From assembly GCA_016650355.1 (NCBI GenBank), contig JAENVX010000445.1, forward strand, positions 1 to 12,652: 12,652 nucleotides of DNA, given 5' to 3'. Of this stretch, positions 1 to 6,742 are shown piece after piece (position 1 is the first letter of the stretch; every line of letters starts with the position of its first letter). The notes under the pieces were generated by a model that was not told the DNA's origin, did no database searches, and saw only the letters and a list, made by a program, of their open reading frames with translations. This DNA comes from Bacteroidia bacterium (GTDB lineage: Bacteria > Bacteroidota > Bacteroidia > Cytophagales > Cyclobacteriaceae). The position numbers and the translations under genes are program-made.

Positions 1-88
1 CAATTATCATGTGGCCTGTTGAGGACACTGGGAGAAATTCTGTGATCCCCTCAACAATAGCGAGTAGGATGGCTTCAGTAATTGACAT
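1..88 (-). CDS. uppP: Undecaprenyl-diphosphatase UppP (BacA), N-terminal 29 codons, cut by window edge
   Basis: Integral membrane phosphatase that turns undecaprenyl diphosphate into the monophosphate lipid carrier used for peptidoglycan and other envelope glycans. Seen: the reverse complement from the ATG at 86-88 reads MSITEAILLAIVEGITEFLP followed by VSSTGHMII, then leaves the window. The EGxTEFLPVSSTGH block is the hallmark first motif of the UppP family, with E13 and E17 forming the conserved glutamate-rich active-site region. The second family motif (PGxSRS) would lie outside the window. The gene follows the DUF3098 gene by 35 bp on the same strand, probably as the third gene of an ftsX - DUF3098 - uppP operon, an order I know from other Bacteroidota. 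The start is well placed because it puts the first motif at the usual distance from the N terminus. Confidence 0.93.
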   Translation of the reverse strand, partial: MSITEAILLAIVEGITEFLPVSSTGHMII

Positions 89-123
89 GAGTTTACTTAG
101 GGTATGTAGACTTAGAAGGAACC

Positions 124-330
124 CTATTCCTTGATTTTAGGAGTATATAGAATGGCGAAAATCTCGATGATAAAACCTGCAACGACTACCACCGGGCTGA
201 GGGTGATGCCCATAAACCCAAATCCGTGTGGCTCTTGATCCAGGGACATAATTGTGAATCCGATCACGATTACCAGAAAACCGGTAATCATAAGCTGATA
301 GTTTTTCTTTCCAAAAGGTAGTTTGCTCAT
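124..330 (-). CDS. Small two-helix membrane protein of the DUF3098 family
   Basis: A 68-residue protein of unknown function. Seen: a short basic N terminus (MSKLPFGKKNYQ), a hydrophobic helix at about residues 12-30, a short polar/glycine loop (LDQEPHGFGFMG), a second hydrophobic helix at about 43-62, and a charged tail TPKIKE ending in TAG. The FGKKNY start, two helices and length match DUF3098, a family I know mainly from Bacteroidota, where it sits between ftsX and uppP as it does here. The ATG is 13 bp beyond the TAA that ends the full ftsX frame, so co-transcription and possibly translational coupling are likely. Context suggests a role in cell envelope growth or division, but this is inference; no catalytic residues are visible. 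Confidence 0.88.
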   Translation of the reverse strand: MSKLPFGKKNYQLMITGFLVIVIGFTIMSLDQEPHGFGFMGITLSPVVVVAGFIIEIFAILYTPKIKE

Positions 331-343
331 GTTGATAAAATTC

Positions 344-1246
344 TTAATACAATTCGTCTAATGATAATTTCAAATATTTTCTTACCGCCCTAAAAGTGCT
401 AGCGAAGGCAACAAAGATTCCTAGTAATATTAATGAACCAAGTAATAAACCTATTCTATTTGTATTCTGTATAAGGCTCAAGTCTTCGATTCGTTTGTTA
501 GCAAACTATATTACCGCGATCAGCAAACCTGAAGCTAATAGACCTGCAAGCAATCCATGGAGGCAGGCTCGCATCAAAAATGGCCATTGAATAAACCAAC
601 GCTTTGCTCCGACAAGCTGCATGCTACGTATTAGAAATCGTTGTGAAAAAAGGGCAAGTCTTAAGGTATTGTTGATCAGCAACACAACAGTAATCAATAG
701 AAGGCTTGACAAGCCCAACAGTAATAAGCCAATTTTGGTCACGTTTTCATTTATTGAATCAATGAGATTCTCCACATAGTAAACCTGAAAGACTCCGTTT
801 ATTTTTTCCACCTCCTGCCTAATCTTGGCCATGCTTTTCTTATCGTGATACAATGGGCTTACGTTCACCAGAAATGCATCACGCAACGGATTCTCTCCTA
901 GAAATTTTTGAAAATCCTCTCCTGTTTCTTTAATAAACTGTTTTGCAGCTTCTTCTTTTGAAATAAATTGGATTGATTTTACAGTTGAGTCTTTTGGAAG
1001 AAAATAGCGCGTGGCCAGACTCTTCTCAATTTCTCTTTTCAAACTTTCACTGATATGACTTTTCAGATAAACCTGAATCTTCACATTGTCACGAACAACG
1101 CGTTCCAATTCTTTGGAATAGATCATAAGCAAGCCGAAAACCCCAATCACAAAAAGAGCCAACGTAACACTGAGCACTACGCTGACGTACGGGTAGCTCC
1201 CTAGTTTCTTTTTTCGGACCTTAAATTTTGGATGGACTGAACTCAT
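344..1246 (-). CDS. ftsX: Cell-division ABC-transporter permease FtsX, interrupted by an in-frame TAG codon
   Basis: FtsX is the membrane partner of the FtsE ATPase at the division septum; in well-studied bacteria FtsEX controls peptidoglycan hydrolases. Seen in the minus-strand frame from ATG 1244-1246: a basic N terminus, helix 1 (about residues 19-44), a periplasmic domain (about 46-170) containing the family block FLGENPLRDAFLVNVSP at 115-131, helix 2 (about 171-192), a cytoplasmic turn with RSMQLVGAKRWFI, and helix 3 (about 224-246). A TAG then occurs at 506-508. The same frame continues for 53 more codons, FANKRIEDLSLIQN, helix 4 and FRAVRKYLKLSLDELY, to TAA at 344-346. That tail is the normal FtsX C terminus, giving a family-typical 300 residues if the TAG were sense. 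The TAG-terminated product (246 residues) lacks helix 4 and the tail. It could be a recent nonsense mutation, a base-call error or readthrough; the sequence alone cannot decide. Confidence 0.9.
506..508 (-). other. In-frame amber (TAG) codon inside ftsX
   Basis: The plus strand reads CTA here, which is TAG in the ftsX frame, at codon 247 of 301. Codons on both sides encode conserved FtsX sequence in one frame, so there is no indel. One transition from CAG (Gln) would create it; a Tyr codon origin is also possible. The next codon is TTT, which is not the known leaky UAG-CAR-YYA context. TAG is used as the true stop of the DUF3098 gene, the anti-sigma gene and the DUF2147 gene in this same window, so general UAG recoding is unlikely. 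Confidence 0.93.
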
Positions 1247-1256
1247 AAATCAGTCA

Positions 1257-1264
1257 CAAATATA
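1257..1264 (-). promoter_or_regulatory. Candidate Bacteroidota-type -7 element for ftsX
   Basis: The minus strand reads TATATTTG, a perfect match to the TAnnTTTG -7 consensus of Bacteroidota housekeeping promoters. It ends 10 bp before the ftsX ATG, so the transcript would have almost no leader. No good TTTG-like -33 element is seen at the usual distance upstream. It lies between the 1333-1370 terminator and ftsX, where a promoter is needed. Confidence 0.35.
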
Positions 1265-1332
1265 TACAGTCTTACTTACGATTCTGTGGAATTAGGCTAT
1301 TATTGGATCATTAGTGAGGATAATCGGAAGGT

Positions 1333-1370
1333 AAAAAAAGTAGACCCTTCTTTCGGAAGGGTCTACTTTT
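1333..1370 (-). terminator. Intrinsic terminator after the anti-sigma factor gene
   Basis: A perfect 15-bp stem (1336-1350 with 1356-1370, core AGTAGACCCTTC) closes a 5-nt loop. Read on the minus strand it is followed by seven T residues (plus-strand A at 1333-1339). It lies 21 bp past the TAG of the anti-sigma gene and isolates the sigma/anti-sigma unit from ftsX. Confidence 0.9.
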
Positions 1371-1391
1371 ATCTATTAAGAGCAAGGAATA

Positions 1392-2246
1392 CTATCTGCC
1401 TCTGTATTCTTTTAGCTTCTTTATTAATTCACTGTCTTTTATCATTGAAAGCTTGGTGATTTTAATTTGCTTTTCATCCAGCAAGTAATAATTCTCTCTA
1501 TAGAACAAGAATACTGCTTTACTATCTCCATTGATTTCCAAAATCTCATAAAGACTTTTGTCGAATGGCCCGAACAGTTGCAGCTTGTCGCTATTAAATT
1601 GATAATGGAAATTATACTTTTTGTTAGAAGAATCCGTATCCACCTGGATGTTTGATACTGATACGGCCGACTTGGAATTTTCAGATAATACAACATCGCT
1701 TCGATTATCTTCAGAAGACATTTCATCCGTTGGGTCAACTACTTCTATTTTGGGTTGGGTCACCGATGAAGGCTTGTTAATCTCTTTTTTTGCTTTGACA
1801 GATTTCTCTTCTTTTGCTTCAGGAACAACAGGCTCATCATTTTCCTCAACCGGCTCTTCAACGGGCATTATTTTTTCAGTACTTTCTACGGAATCATTCC
1901 CTTGAACAGAATCCTGGATGGAAGTTGAAAGATTAGGAACTTCTTGCAGGCCCTCGGGCTGGTAATAATAATAGAGTGATCCGATTAATAGGCCCGCACC
2001 GATAATTCCAGCTGCAATCTTCATCGCAGTCATGGAAATGGATACAGGAGCTCCAATCGGGACGTTTTTTAACATGGCCTTCAAATCAGCCGCTCTTGCT
2101 TGTTCTATCCCCCTGAGAATATTCCTTTGAAATTCAACATCGGCATTCAATGTTGGATCAGACGCAACCTGTTGCTCAAACCCCACTTTCTCACTCTCCG
2201 TGAGCCGGTTTGTTAAATAGTCGTCTATTAATTCAAAATTGGTCAT
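1392..2246 (-). CDS. Membrane-anchored anti-sigma factor, partner of the upstream ECF sigma factor
   Basis: A 284-residue, single-helix membrane protein that probably holds the neighbouring ECF sigma factor inactive until a signal arrives. Seen: an N-terminal cytoplasmic part beginning MTNFELIDDYLTNRLTESEK, the usual start of Bacteroidota anti-sigma proteins (a short helical sigma-binding region, residues 1-60); a transmembrane helix at about 76-95 ending in a YYYY cluster; a long Glu/Pro/Ser/Val-rich low-complexity linker (about 100-208); and a compact C-terminal segment (about 209-284) rich in aromatic and charged residues, presumably periplasmic. There is no His-Cys-x-x-Cys zinc motif, and in fact no cysteine, so this is not a zinc-binding anti-sigma domain. 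Its ATG is 4 bp past the sigma-factor TAA, so the pair is surely co-transcribed. The signal sensed is unknown. Confidence 0.78.
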   Translation of the reverse strand: MTNFELIDDYLTNRLTESEKVGFEQQVASDPTLNADVEFQRNILRGIEQARAADLKAMLKNVPIGAPVSISMTAMKIAAGIIGAGLLIGSLYYYYQPEGLQEVPNLSTSIQDSVQGNDSVESTEKIMPVEEPVEENDEPVVPEAKEEKSVKAKKEINKPSSVTQPKIEVVDPTDEMSSEDNRSDVVLSENSKSAVSVSNIQVDTDSSNKKYNFHYQFNSDKLQLFGPFDKSLYEILEINGDSKAVFLFYRENYYLLDEKQIKITKLSMIKDSELIKKLKEYRGR

Positions 2247-2250
2247 GTTA

Positions 2251-2790
2251 TTAGTCTAAAAAATCTTGCTCTGAATATTGGGTTTTAACCAGTTCATCCA
2301 GTTTTTGTTTGCACTTATATTTTTTCGTCTTGGCAGTATCGGTGTTGGCAAATCCCAATTTATCCGCTATCTCCTGCATCGACATCTCATCAAAGTAGTA
2401 ATACATCAAAACCTTTCGACAAGTTTCACCAAGCTGGTTCATGCACTTGGCAATTATCTTTTCGCGTTCAGGACTATCCATATCCATCGACACAGAACCA
2501 TCTTTCTGCTCGTTGGATAGTCTCTTCTTTCTATCTAGCTCTTTCCTCCACAGATTTTGACATATGCTGTAGATGTAGGTGCTCATCTTTGAAGTCATAA
2601 CCAGATTTCCTGATCTTGCTTTTTTCCAGAAGACAACCAATGCATCTTGGTACACATCCATTGCCTCATCTTCTGTGCCACTATTGGTGATCACCAATTT
2701 AGTCATCATCCTATAGTACTTTGCATAAATGAACTCCAATGCCTTCTCATCACCAGCTTTGATCCTCTCAAAGGTCTCGGCTTCGCTCAT
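2251..2790 (-). CDS. ECF-type RNA polymerase sigma factor
   Basis: A sigma-70 family, extracytoplasmic-function sigma factor that would redirect RNA polymerase to a stress or envelope regulon. Numbering from the ATG at 2788-2790 (179 residues): region 2 spans about 14-90, with the core-binding stretch DVYQDALVVFW at 45-55 and the -10-recognition helix TYIYSICQNLWRKELDRKKR at 71-90. A linker follows, then region 4 at about 120-167, with the helix-turn-helix around YYYFDEMSMQEIADKLGFAN. A longer form from GTG at 2821-2823 adds 11 residues. I prefer the ATG because family members usually start a few residues before the ERIKAGDEKALEFIY segment; neither start has a strong ribosome site. The anti-sigma gene follows by 4 bp, so autoregulation of the pair is likely, though no promoter is convincingly visible in the 100 bp upstream. 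Confidence 0.88.
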   Translation of the reverse strand: MSEAETFERIKAGDEKALEFIYAKYYRMMTKLVITNSGTEDEAMDVYQDALVVFWKKARSGNLVMTSKMSTYIYSICQNLWRKELDRKKRLSNEQKDGSVSMDMDSPEREKIIAKCMNQLGETCRKVLMYYYFDEMSMQEIADKLGFANTDTAKTKKYKCKQKLDELVKTQYSEQDFLD

Positions 2791-2896
2791 TTCTGACTTC
2801 AACTTAAATACTCTGTACGCCACGGGTGGTAACCTAGATTAATGTCCAATGAATGTTTTCGGGGATAAAGTACGCTATTTTTCCGGTAAAGAGAGG

Positions 2897-3325
2897 CTAA
2901 TCTGCCTTCAACCAGGTTTGGGTACGATAAAATGGCCCAAGGTAACCTCTCACTTTTAACGTTTTGTCTTCGACCCAGATTTTACATCTATAAACTTTGC
3001 CATTTTCTGGATCAAGGATGGAGCCACCACCATATTCATCAGCGTCTTTGATGAGTCCTTCTATGATTTCCATACCGATTATCTTTTTTAGATACCTGGA
3101 ATCGTCAGCTTCACAGTCATCGCATACAGGATCAGGATCTTCACCCGGTTTTCTGTAAAGCTTAGTTATTTTGCCATAGACTTTACCACTGCGTTCGAAG
3201 ACATCAACGAGTGAGCGAGGTTCGCCAGTATTATCATCTATTGTTTTCCACTTGCCAATAACGTTTTGACCAAAAGTCAATTTGGCTAAAGACAAGAGAA
3301 GGAAAATTACGAGTGAAAATCTCAT
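2897..3325 (-). CDS. Secreted DUF2147 family protein
   Basis: A 142-residue protein, probably periplasmic or surface-exposed, of unknown function. Seen: an N-terminal signal peptide (MRFSLVIFLLLSLAKLTFGQ, cleavage likely near residue 19-20, no lipobox cysteine), then a mature domain starting GKWKTIDDNTGEPRSLVDVF, the typical opening of DUF2147. Also visible are GKVYGKITKLYRKPGEDPDP, a closely spaced cysteine pair C68-x-x-C71 preceding a predicted MEIIEG segment, and a C-terminal GYLGPFYRTQTWLK block. The order GxW - GKI - cysteine pair - YRCKIWVED - RGYLG is that of the family. It sits alone between the sigma factor (107 bp downstream) and the hppA terminator (3350-3377), so it probably has its own promoter in the short gap before it, or relies on readthrough. 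It could be a target of the adjacent sigma factor, but nothing in the sequence proves this. Confidence 0.87.
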   Translation of the reverse strand: MRFSLVIFLLLSLAKLTFGQNVIGKWKTIDDNTGEPRSLVDVFERSGKVYGKITKLYRKPGEDPDPVCDDCEADDSRYLKKIIGMEIIEGLIKDADEYGGGSILDPENGKVYRCKIWVEDKTLKVRGYLGPFYRTQTWLKAD

Positions 3326-3349
3326 CGTTATTAGTTTCTCGAAAATAAT

Positions 3350-3377
3350 AAAAAAGGGCTATACAATTGTATAGCCC
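3350..3377 (-). terminator. Intrinsic terminator of hppA
   Basis: A perfect 22-bp palindrome at 3356-3377 (arms GGGCTATAC and GTATAGCCC around AATT) is followed on the minus strand by six T residues (3355-3350). It lies 25 bp beyond the hppA TAA and 24 bp before the DUF2147 start. Confidence 0.88.
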
Positions 3378-3402
3378 GTGGAATTACAGTTGAAGTCTTA
3401 GC

Positions 3403-5709
3403 TTATTTTGACTCTATAACCTGATTAGGAGCAATTGAACTTACTACCTCAACGCTAGCCTTAGGAATTTCTTTCGTTGCCTCAGCGTCATTTGATGGCA
3501 CCAATAGCGGAGCAATGACCAATGCCACAACAGACATAAGTTTTAACAGGATGTTTAGAGATGGCCCTGACGTATCTTTGAATGGATCGCCTACCGTATC
3601 TCCGACAACTGCTGCTTTATGAGGCTCAGATTTTTTGTAATACATCTGGCCATTGATATCAACTCCTTCTTCAAAGCTCTTCTTTGCATTATCCCACGCG
3701 CCACCAGCATTGGATTGGAAGATAGCCATCAAAACACCTGTTACCGTTACTCCGGCAAGCATTCCACCTAGAGCTTCAACACCGAGTCCAGGCATGAAGG
3801 CCACAACAACCGGAACAATCACTGCCATCAACCCAGGAACAACCATTTCTTTAAGAGCAGCTTTTGTTGAAATCTCAACGCATTTTCCATACTCAGCAAC
3901 TCCGTCTGCAGCATGGAATGTCTTCTGTTCATCAGCTGACCATTCAGCAACTGGAATGTCCCCATTTTTTTTCATCAACGCCAATGCCGCTTTTAATGCA
4001 GGAATATCATTGAACTGTCTTCTTACTTCTTCAATCATGGCCATTGCAGCACGACCTACTGCACCCATAGCTAGTGCTGAGAATACAAAGGGTAGCATTC
4101 CACCAATGAATAAGCCTGCCATTACATTGGCTTTTGATACATCTATAGTGCTAATCTTAGCAGTTGTCATGAAGGCTCCAAATAATGCAAGAGCAGTAAG
4201 CGCAGCAGAAGCAATTGCAAAACCCTTACCAATTGCAGCAGTAGTGTTACCGACAGCATCTAATTTATCAGTACGTTGACGAACTTCTTTAGGAAGGTCT
4301 GACATTTCAGCTATACCACCAGCATTGTCAGAGATTGGTCCGTAAGCATCAACAGCAAGTTGAATACCCAAGTTAGATAGCATACCGACTGCGGCAATAG
4401 CTATACCATAAAGACCTCCAAAATGGAATGCCCCAATGATGGAAGCTGCTATAATTAGAACTGGCCATAAAGTAGACATCATGCCCACGCCAAGTCCTGC
4501 AATAATGTTTGTTGCCGCGCCAGTTGAAGATTGCCTTACAATTGAAAGCACTGGTTTCTTACCCATGGCAGTGTAATATTCCGTTATCAATCCAATAGCA
4601 ACACCGGCAACCAAACCAATTACAGTAGCAATGAAAATACCTGTTGAAGTATATAGATTTCCCTTTACTGGATCTGCCCAAGCATAAAGAGGATCTTTAA
4701 ACCACCATTCGGCAGGAAGTATTCCTTTAATAATAAACCATGAAGCGATGATCATAACAACTGAAGAAACAATTTCTCCCATATTCAATGCTTTCTGAGG
4801 ATCACCACCCTCTTTCACTTTTACAAAGAACGTTCCAAAGATCGACATGACGATACCCACACTGGCAAGTACCAAAGGAAGTAAAACAGCAGAAAGACCG
4901 TTAAACTCGCCATCGATCAAAATATATTCGCCTGTCATAAATGCAGCGCCCAATACCATTGTTCCAACGATAGAGCCGACATAAGATTCAAATAGATCTG
5001 CTCCCATTCCCGCTACATCACCTACGTTATCACCAACATTATCAGCGATCGTTGCAGGGTTTAATGGATGATCTTCTGGAATACCGGCTTCGACTTTACC
5101 AACTAAGTCAGCACCAACATCAGCAGCTTTAGTATAAATACCACCACCAACACGGGCAAAAAGAGCGATTGAAGATGCACCAAAAGAAAATCCGGTGATT
5201 ATGGTAATAACTTGGTTAAGTCCATCTTGTGCAGTAATGTCGTATATGCTCGAGTAGATGATGAACAAAAGGCTTAGTCCTAACACACCAATGCCTACTA
5301 CGCCCATACCCATCACAGAGCCGCCAGTAAATGCAACCTCTAAAGCTTTCCCAAGACTAACTCTGGCCGCGTTTGTAGTTCTGACATTTGCCTTTGTAGC
5401 AACACGCATACCGATGAATCCGGCTAATGCAGAGCAGAAAGCACCTAGAATAAACGAAACACCGACCAAAGGAGAGGAGGTTTCTGAATTTGCCGTGAAG
5501 GCAAGGAGTGCAGCAACACAGACTACGAAGATTACAAGAACTTTGTACTCAGCTTTTAAAAAGGCCATCGCGCCTTCAGCGATGTGGCCTGCAATTTTTT
5601 TCATTTTGTCTGTTCCGGCATCTTGTTTAGCCACCCAGGCACTTTTCCATACTACATAAAGCAGCCCCATGACACCAAACAGGGGAAGGACATACAATAA
5701 ATTTTGCAT
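3403..5709 (-). CDS. hppA: Ion-translocating membrane pyrophosphatase HppA (K+-dependent type, Na+ and/or H+ pump)
   Basis: An integral membrane enzyme that hydrolyses cytoplasmic pyrophosphate and exports Na+ and/or H+, saving energy from biosynthesis. The 768 residues form about 16 hydrophobic helices. Catalytic motifs seen: DVGADLVGK at 197-205 with E208 just after it; DNVGDNVGD at 223-231; DNAGGIAEMS at 461-470; SNAGGAWDNAKK at 666-677; and GDTVGDPFKDTSGP at 703-716. GNTTAAIG at 487-494 has Ala491 and Gly494 where K+-independent enzymes have Lys and Thr, which places it in the K+-dependent class. The gate segment GADLFESYVG puts Glu241 right after LF, as in Na+-pumping Thermotoga-type enzymes rather than one turn later as in plant H+ pumps. 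Pumped ion is therefore inferred, not proven. A charged tail of about 30 residues follows the last helix. Flanked by a candidate promoter (5777-5807) and a terminator (3350-3377), it appears monocistronic. Confidence 0.97.
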   Translation of the reverse strand: MQNLLYVLPLFGVMGLLYVVWKSAWVAKQDAGTDKMKKIAGHIAEGAMAFLKAEYKVLVIFVVCVAALLAFTANSETSSPLVGVSFILGAFCSALAGFIGMRVATKANVRTTNAARVSLGKALEVAFTGGSVMGMGVVGIGVLGLSLLFIIYSSIYDITAQDGLNQVITIITGFSFGASSIALFARVGGGIYTKAADVGADLVGKVEAGIPEDHPLNPATIADNVGDNVGDVAGMGADLFESYVGSIVGTMVLGAAFMTGEYILIDGEFNGLSAVLLPLVLASVGIVMSIFGTFFVKVKEGGDPQKALNMGEIVSSVVMIIASWFIIKGILPAEWWFKDPLYAWADPVKGNLYTSTGIFIATVIGLVAGVAIGLITEYYTAMGKKPVLSIVRQSSTGAATNIIAGLGVGMMSTLWPVLIIAASIIGAFHFGGLYGIAIAAVGMLSNLGIQLAVDAYGPISDNAGGIAEMSDLPKEVRQRTDKLDAVGNTTAAIGKGFAIASAALTALALFGAFMTTAKISTIDVSKANVMAGLFIGGMLPFVFSALAMGAVGRAAMAMIEEVRRQFNDIPALKAALALMKKNGDIPVAEWSADEQKTFHAADGVAEYGKCVEISTKAALKEMVVPGLMAVIVPVVVAFMPGLGVEALGGMLAGVTVTGVLMAIFQSNAGGAWDNAKKSFEEGVDINGQMYYKKSEPHKAAVVGDTVGDPFKDTSGPSLNILLKLMSVVALVIAPLLVPSNDAEATKEIPKASVEVVSSIAPNQVIESK

Positions 5710-5734
5710 ATTTGTTAAATAAGGTTAATGATTC

Positions 5735-5757
5735 AAAAAATCCCTCAAAAGAGGGAT
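5735..5757 (-). terminator. Terminator hairpin of the upstream unit, lying in the probable hppA leader
   Basis: A 7-bp stem ATCCCTC / GAGGGAT with a four-base loop (5740-5757) is followed on the minus strand by six T residues. It is 70 bp past the stop of the HolD-like gene and 26 bp before the hppA ATG. The best hppA promoter candidate lies upstream of it, so the hairpin may also sit within the hppA 5' leader. Confidence 0.75.
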
Positions 5758-5776
5758 ATGGCTAAAAAAAGCTCCG

Positions 5777-5807
5777 CAAAGATAGAAGAAGGTCTAATAA
5801 ATTAAAA
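5777..5807 (-). promoter_or_regulatory. Candidate hppA promoter (TTTT - 19 bp - TATCTTTG)
   Basis: On the minus strand TATCTTTG (5784-5777) matches TAnnTTTG exactly and is preceded, 19 bp upstream, by TTTT at 5807-5804 where Bacteroidota promoters carry TTTG. Transcription would start near 5770, about 60 nt before the hppA ATG, and would include the 5735-5757 hairpin. Confidence 0.5.
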
Positions 5808-5826
5808 TCGTGGCCAAAATGGTTTT

Positions 5827-6207
5827 TTAGGTCAAAAAAAGCTCTTTTAAGGCCCACCATAGCTTTCGCTTAGCAACATCGTCTGAGATCAATTCAGCAA
5901 GGGAATTGGATAACACGATAGAGGTATCATCCAGTTTAATTATTTCGTGTTTGGGCAGAGCTTTTGACGCGGGACTAAAACATATAAGCTGTTTAGGTTT
6001 TTCACTCCACGTGCTTAAGTTAAAGACAGACTGCTCTACTATCCTTACAGACTCTAGACCTAATTTCACTGACTCAAGAATTTTGGTTAACAATTGACGC
6101 TCTTCCTCGGCTATCTCTGTCCATCCTGTTGCAATGACAACGGAAGTTTTTTGTACAGGGCGATAAAGTTCTTCACTATATAAACTTTCAAAAATAGGAT
6201 TAGTCAT
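5827..6207 (-). CDS. Small conserved protein resembling DNA polymerase III psi subunit (HolD-like)
   Basis: A 126-residue soluble protein without signal peptide or membrane segment. Seen: a beta-strand-like segment SVVIATGWTEI (22-32), a helix EEERQLLTKILESVKLG (34-50), strands RIVEQ and QLICFSP (73-79), and a C-terminal helical block S100-NSLAELISDDVAKRKLWWAL-K. From memory, E. coli HolD (psi) ends with a very similar block (SPALTDLRANPTARAALWQQI) and is similar in size (about 137 residues), with the same helix-strand order in the middle. In E. coli psi links the clamp loader (via chi) to single-stranded-DNA-binding protein. I infer a psi-like fold, but this is not proven and the gene may simply be a Bacteroidota protein of unknown role. 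The ATG directly abuts the TAA of the thioesterase gene, so translational coupling is likely. Confidence 0.75.
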   Translation of the reverse strand: MTNPIFESLYSEELYRPVQKTSVVIATGWTEIAEEERQLLTKILESVKLGLESVRIVEQSVFNLSTWSEKPKQLICFSPASKALPKHEIIKLDDTSIVLSNSLAELISDDVAKRKLWWALKELFLT

Positions 6208-6732
6208 TTAGTTCTTGATATCAAATATAGATTTGAGTTCGTTTGCATCTTGAGGTTTCATGCGACCAGATAATATTAAACGAAGTTGTCTTCTACGCAG
6301 AGCTCCATTATAATATTCTTTCTCGTCATCCGTCTCCGGGATTACTTCAGGCACTTCTACAGGTTTTCCTTTTTTATCAACGGCTACGAATGTAAAGTAA
6401 GCTGAGTTACTCGTTACCTTTTTTCCTTCCGGGATGTTTTCTGCTTCTACGTCAATCCGGATTTCTATCGAAGAATTAAAAGCACGTGTTGCTTTTGCCT
6501 TGAGTGTTACCACATTACCCAATTGAATAGGGGAGCGAAAAGAGATATTATCCACAGATGCAGTAACAACGATACTGTTGCAGTGTTTTTGGCCCGCAAT
6601 GGCAGAAACAACATCCATCCAATGCATAAGCCTTCCACCCATAAGATTGTTTAGGGTATTGGTGTCGTTGGGTAGCACAAGTTCCGTCATACTCACAAAT
6701 GACTCCCGCGCAAATTTTTTCTTTTTTGACAT
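6208..6732 (-). CDS. Acyl-CoA thioesterase, hotdog fold (YciA/BACH type)
   Basis: A cytoplasmic hydrolase that splits acyl-CoA into free acid and CoA. The 174 residues form one hotdog domain. Seen: PNDTNTLNNLMGGRLMHWMD at 21-40, the family pattern P-x3-N-x6-GG-x-L-x-x-W-x-D with N25, the G32-G33 pair and D40 around the active site; then a helix VVSAIAGQKHC; the strand VVTASVDNISFRSPIQLGNVV at 55-75, in which the family's substrate-pocket residues lie; and FTFVAVDKKGKPVEVPEV at 113-130. A charged C-terminal extension (about 132-174) rich in Arg/Lys follows and is normal for this type. It is the first gene of a two-gene unit with the HolD-like gene and is divergent from the thr operon, sharing a 313-bp region with it. 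The specific acyl substrate cannot be told from the sequence. Confidence 0.93.
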   Translation of the reverse strand: MSKKKKFARESFVSMTELVLPNDTNTLNNLMGGRLMHWMDVVSAIAGQKHCNSIVVTASVDNISFRSPIQLGNVVTLKAKATRAFNSSIEIRIDVEAENIPEGKKVTSNSAYFTFVAVDKKGKPVEVPEVIPETDDEKEYYNGALRRRQLRLILSGRMKPQDANELKSIFDIKN

Positions 6733-6742
6733 ATTATTTTAA

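Noticed and set aside
506..508. Genome-wide recoding of UAG as a sense codon, suggested by the ftsX amber
   Set aside because: TAG ends the DUF3098, anti-sigma and DUF2147 genes at sensible family lengths, and the anti-sigma TAG is followed at once by a strong terminator, so UAG is a normal stop here.
396..590. Plus-strand open frame opposite the end of ftsX
   Set aside because: It is antisense to the conserved FtsX C terminus and its translation resembles no protein family.
3653..4279. 208-codon plus-strand frame inside hppA, and a similar 133-codon frame at 5258-5659
   Set aside because: Both are opposite the highly conserved pyrophosphatase sequence; their Ala/Thr/Pro-rich translations are the usual shadow of a membrane protein gene.
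6548..6556. TTATCCACA DnaA boxes here (inside the thioesterase gene) and at 12425-12433 (minus strand, upstream of pcm), hinting at a replication origin
   Set aside because: Only two isolated boxes about 6 kb apart, one in coding sequence, with no cluster, AT-rich unwinding region or dnaA/dnaN nearby; chance or dispersed titration sites explain them.
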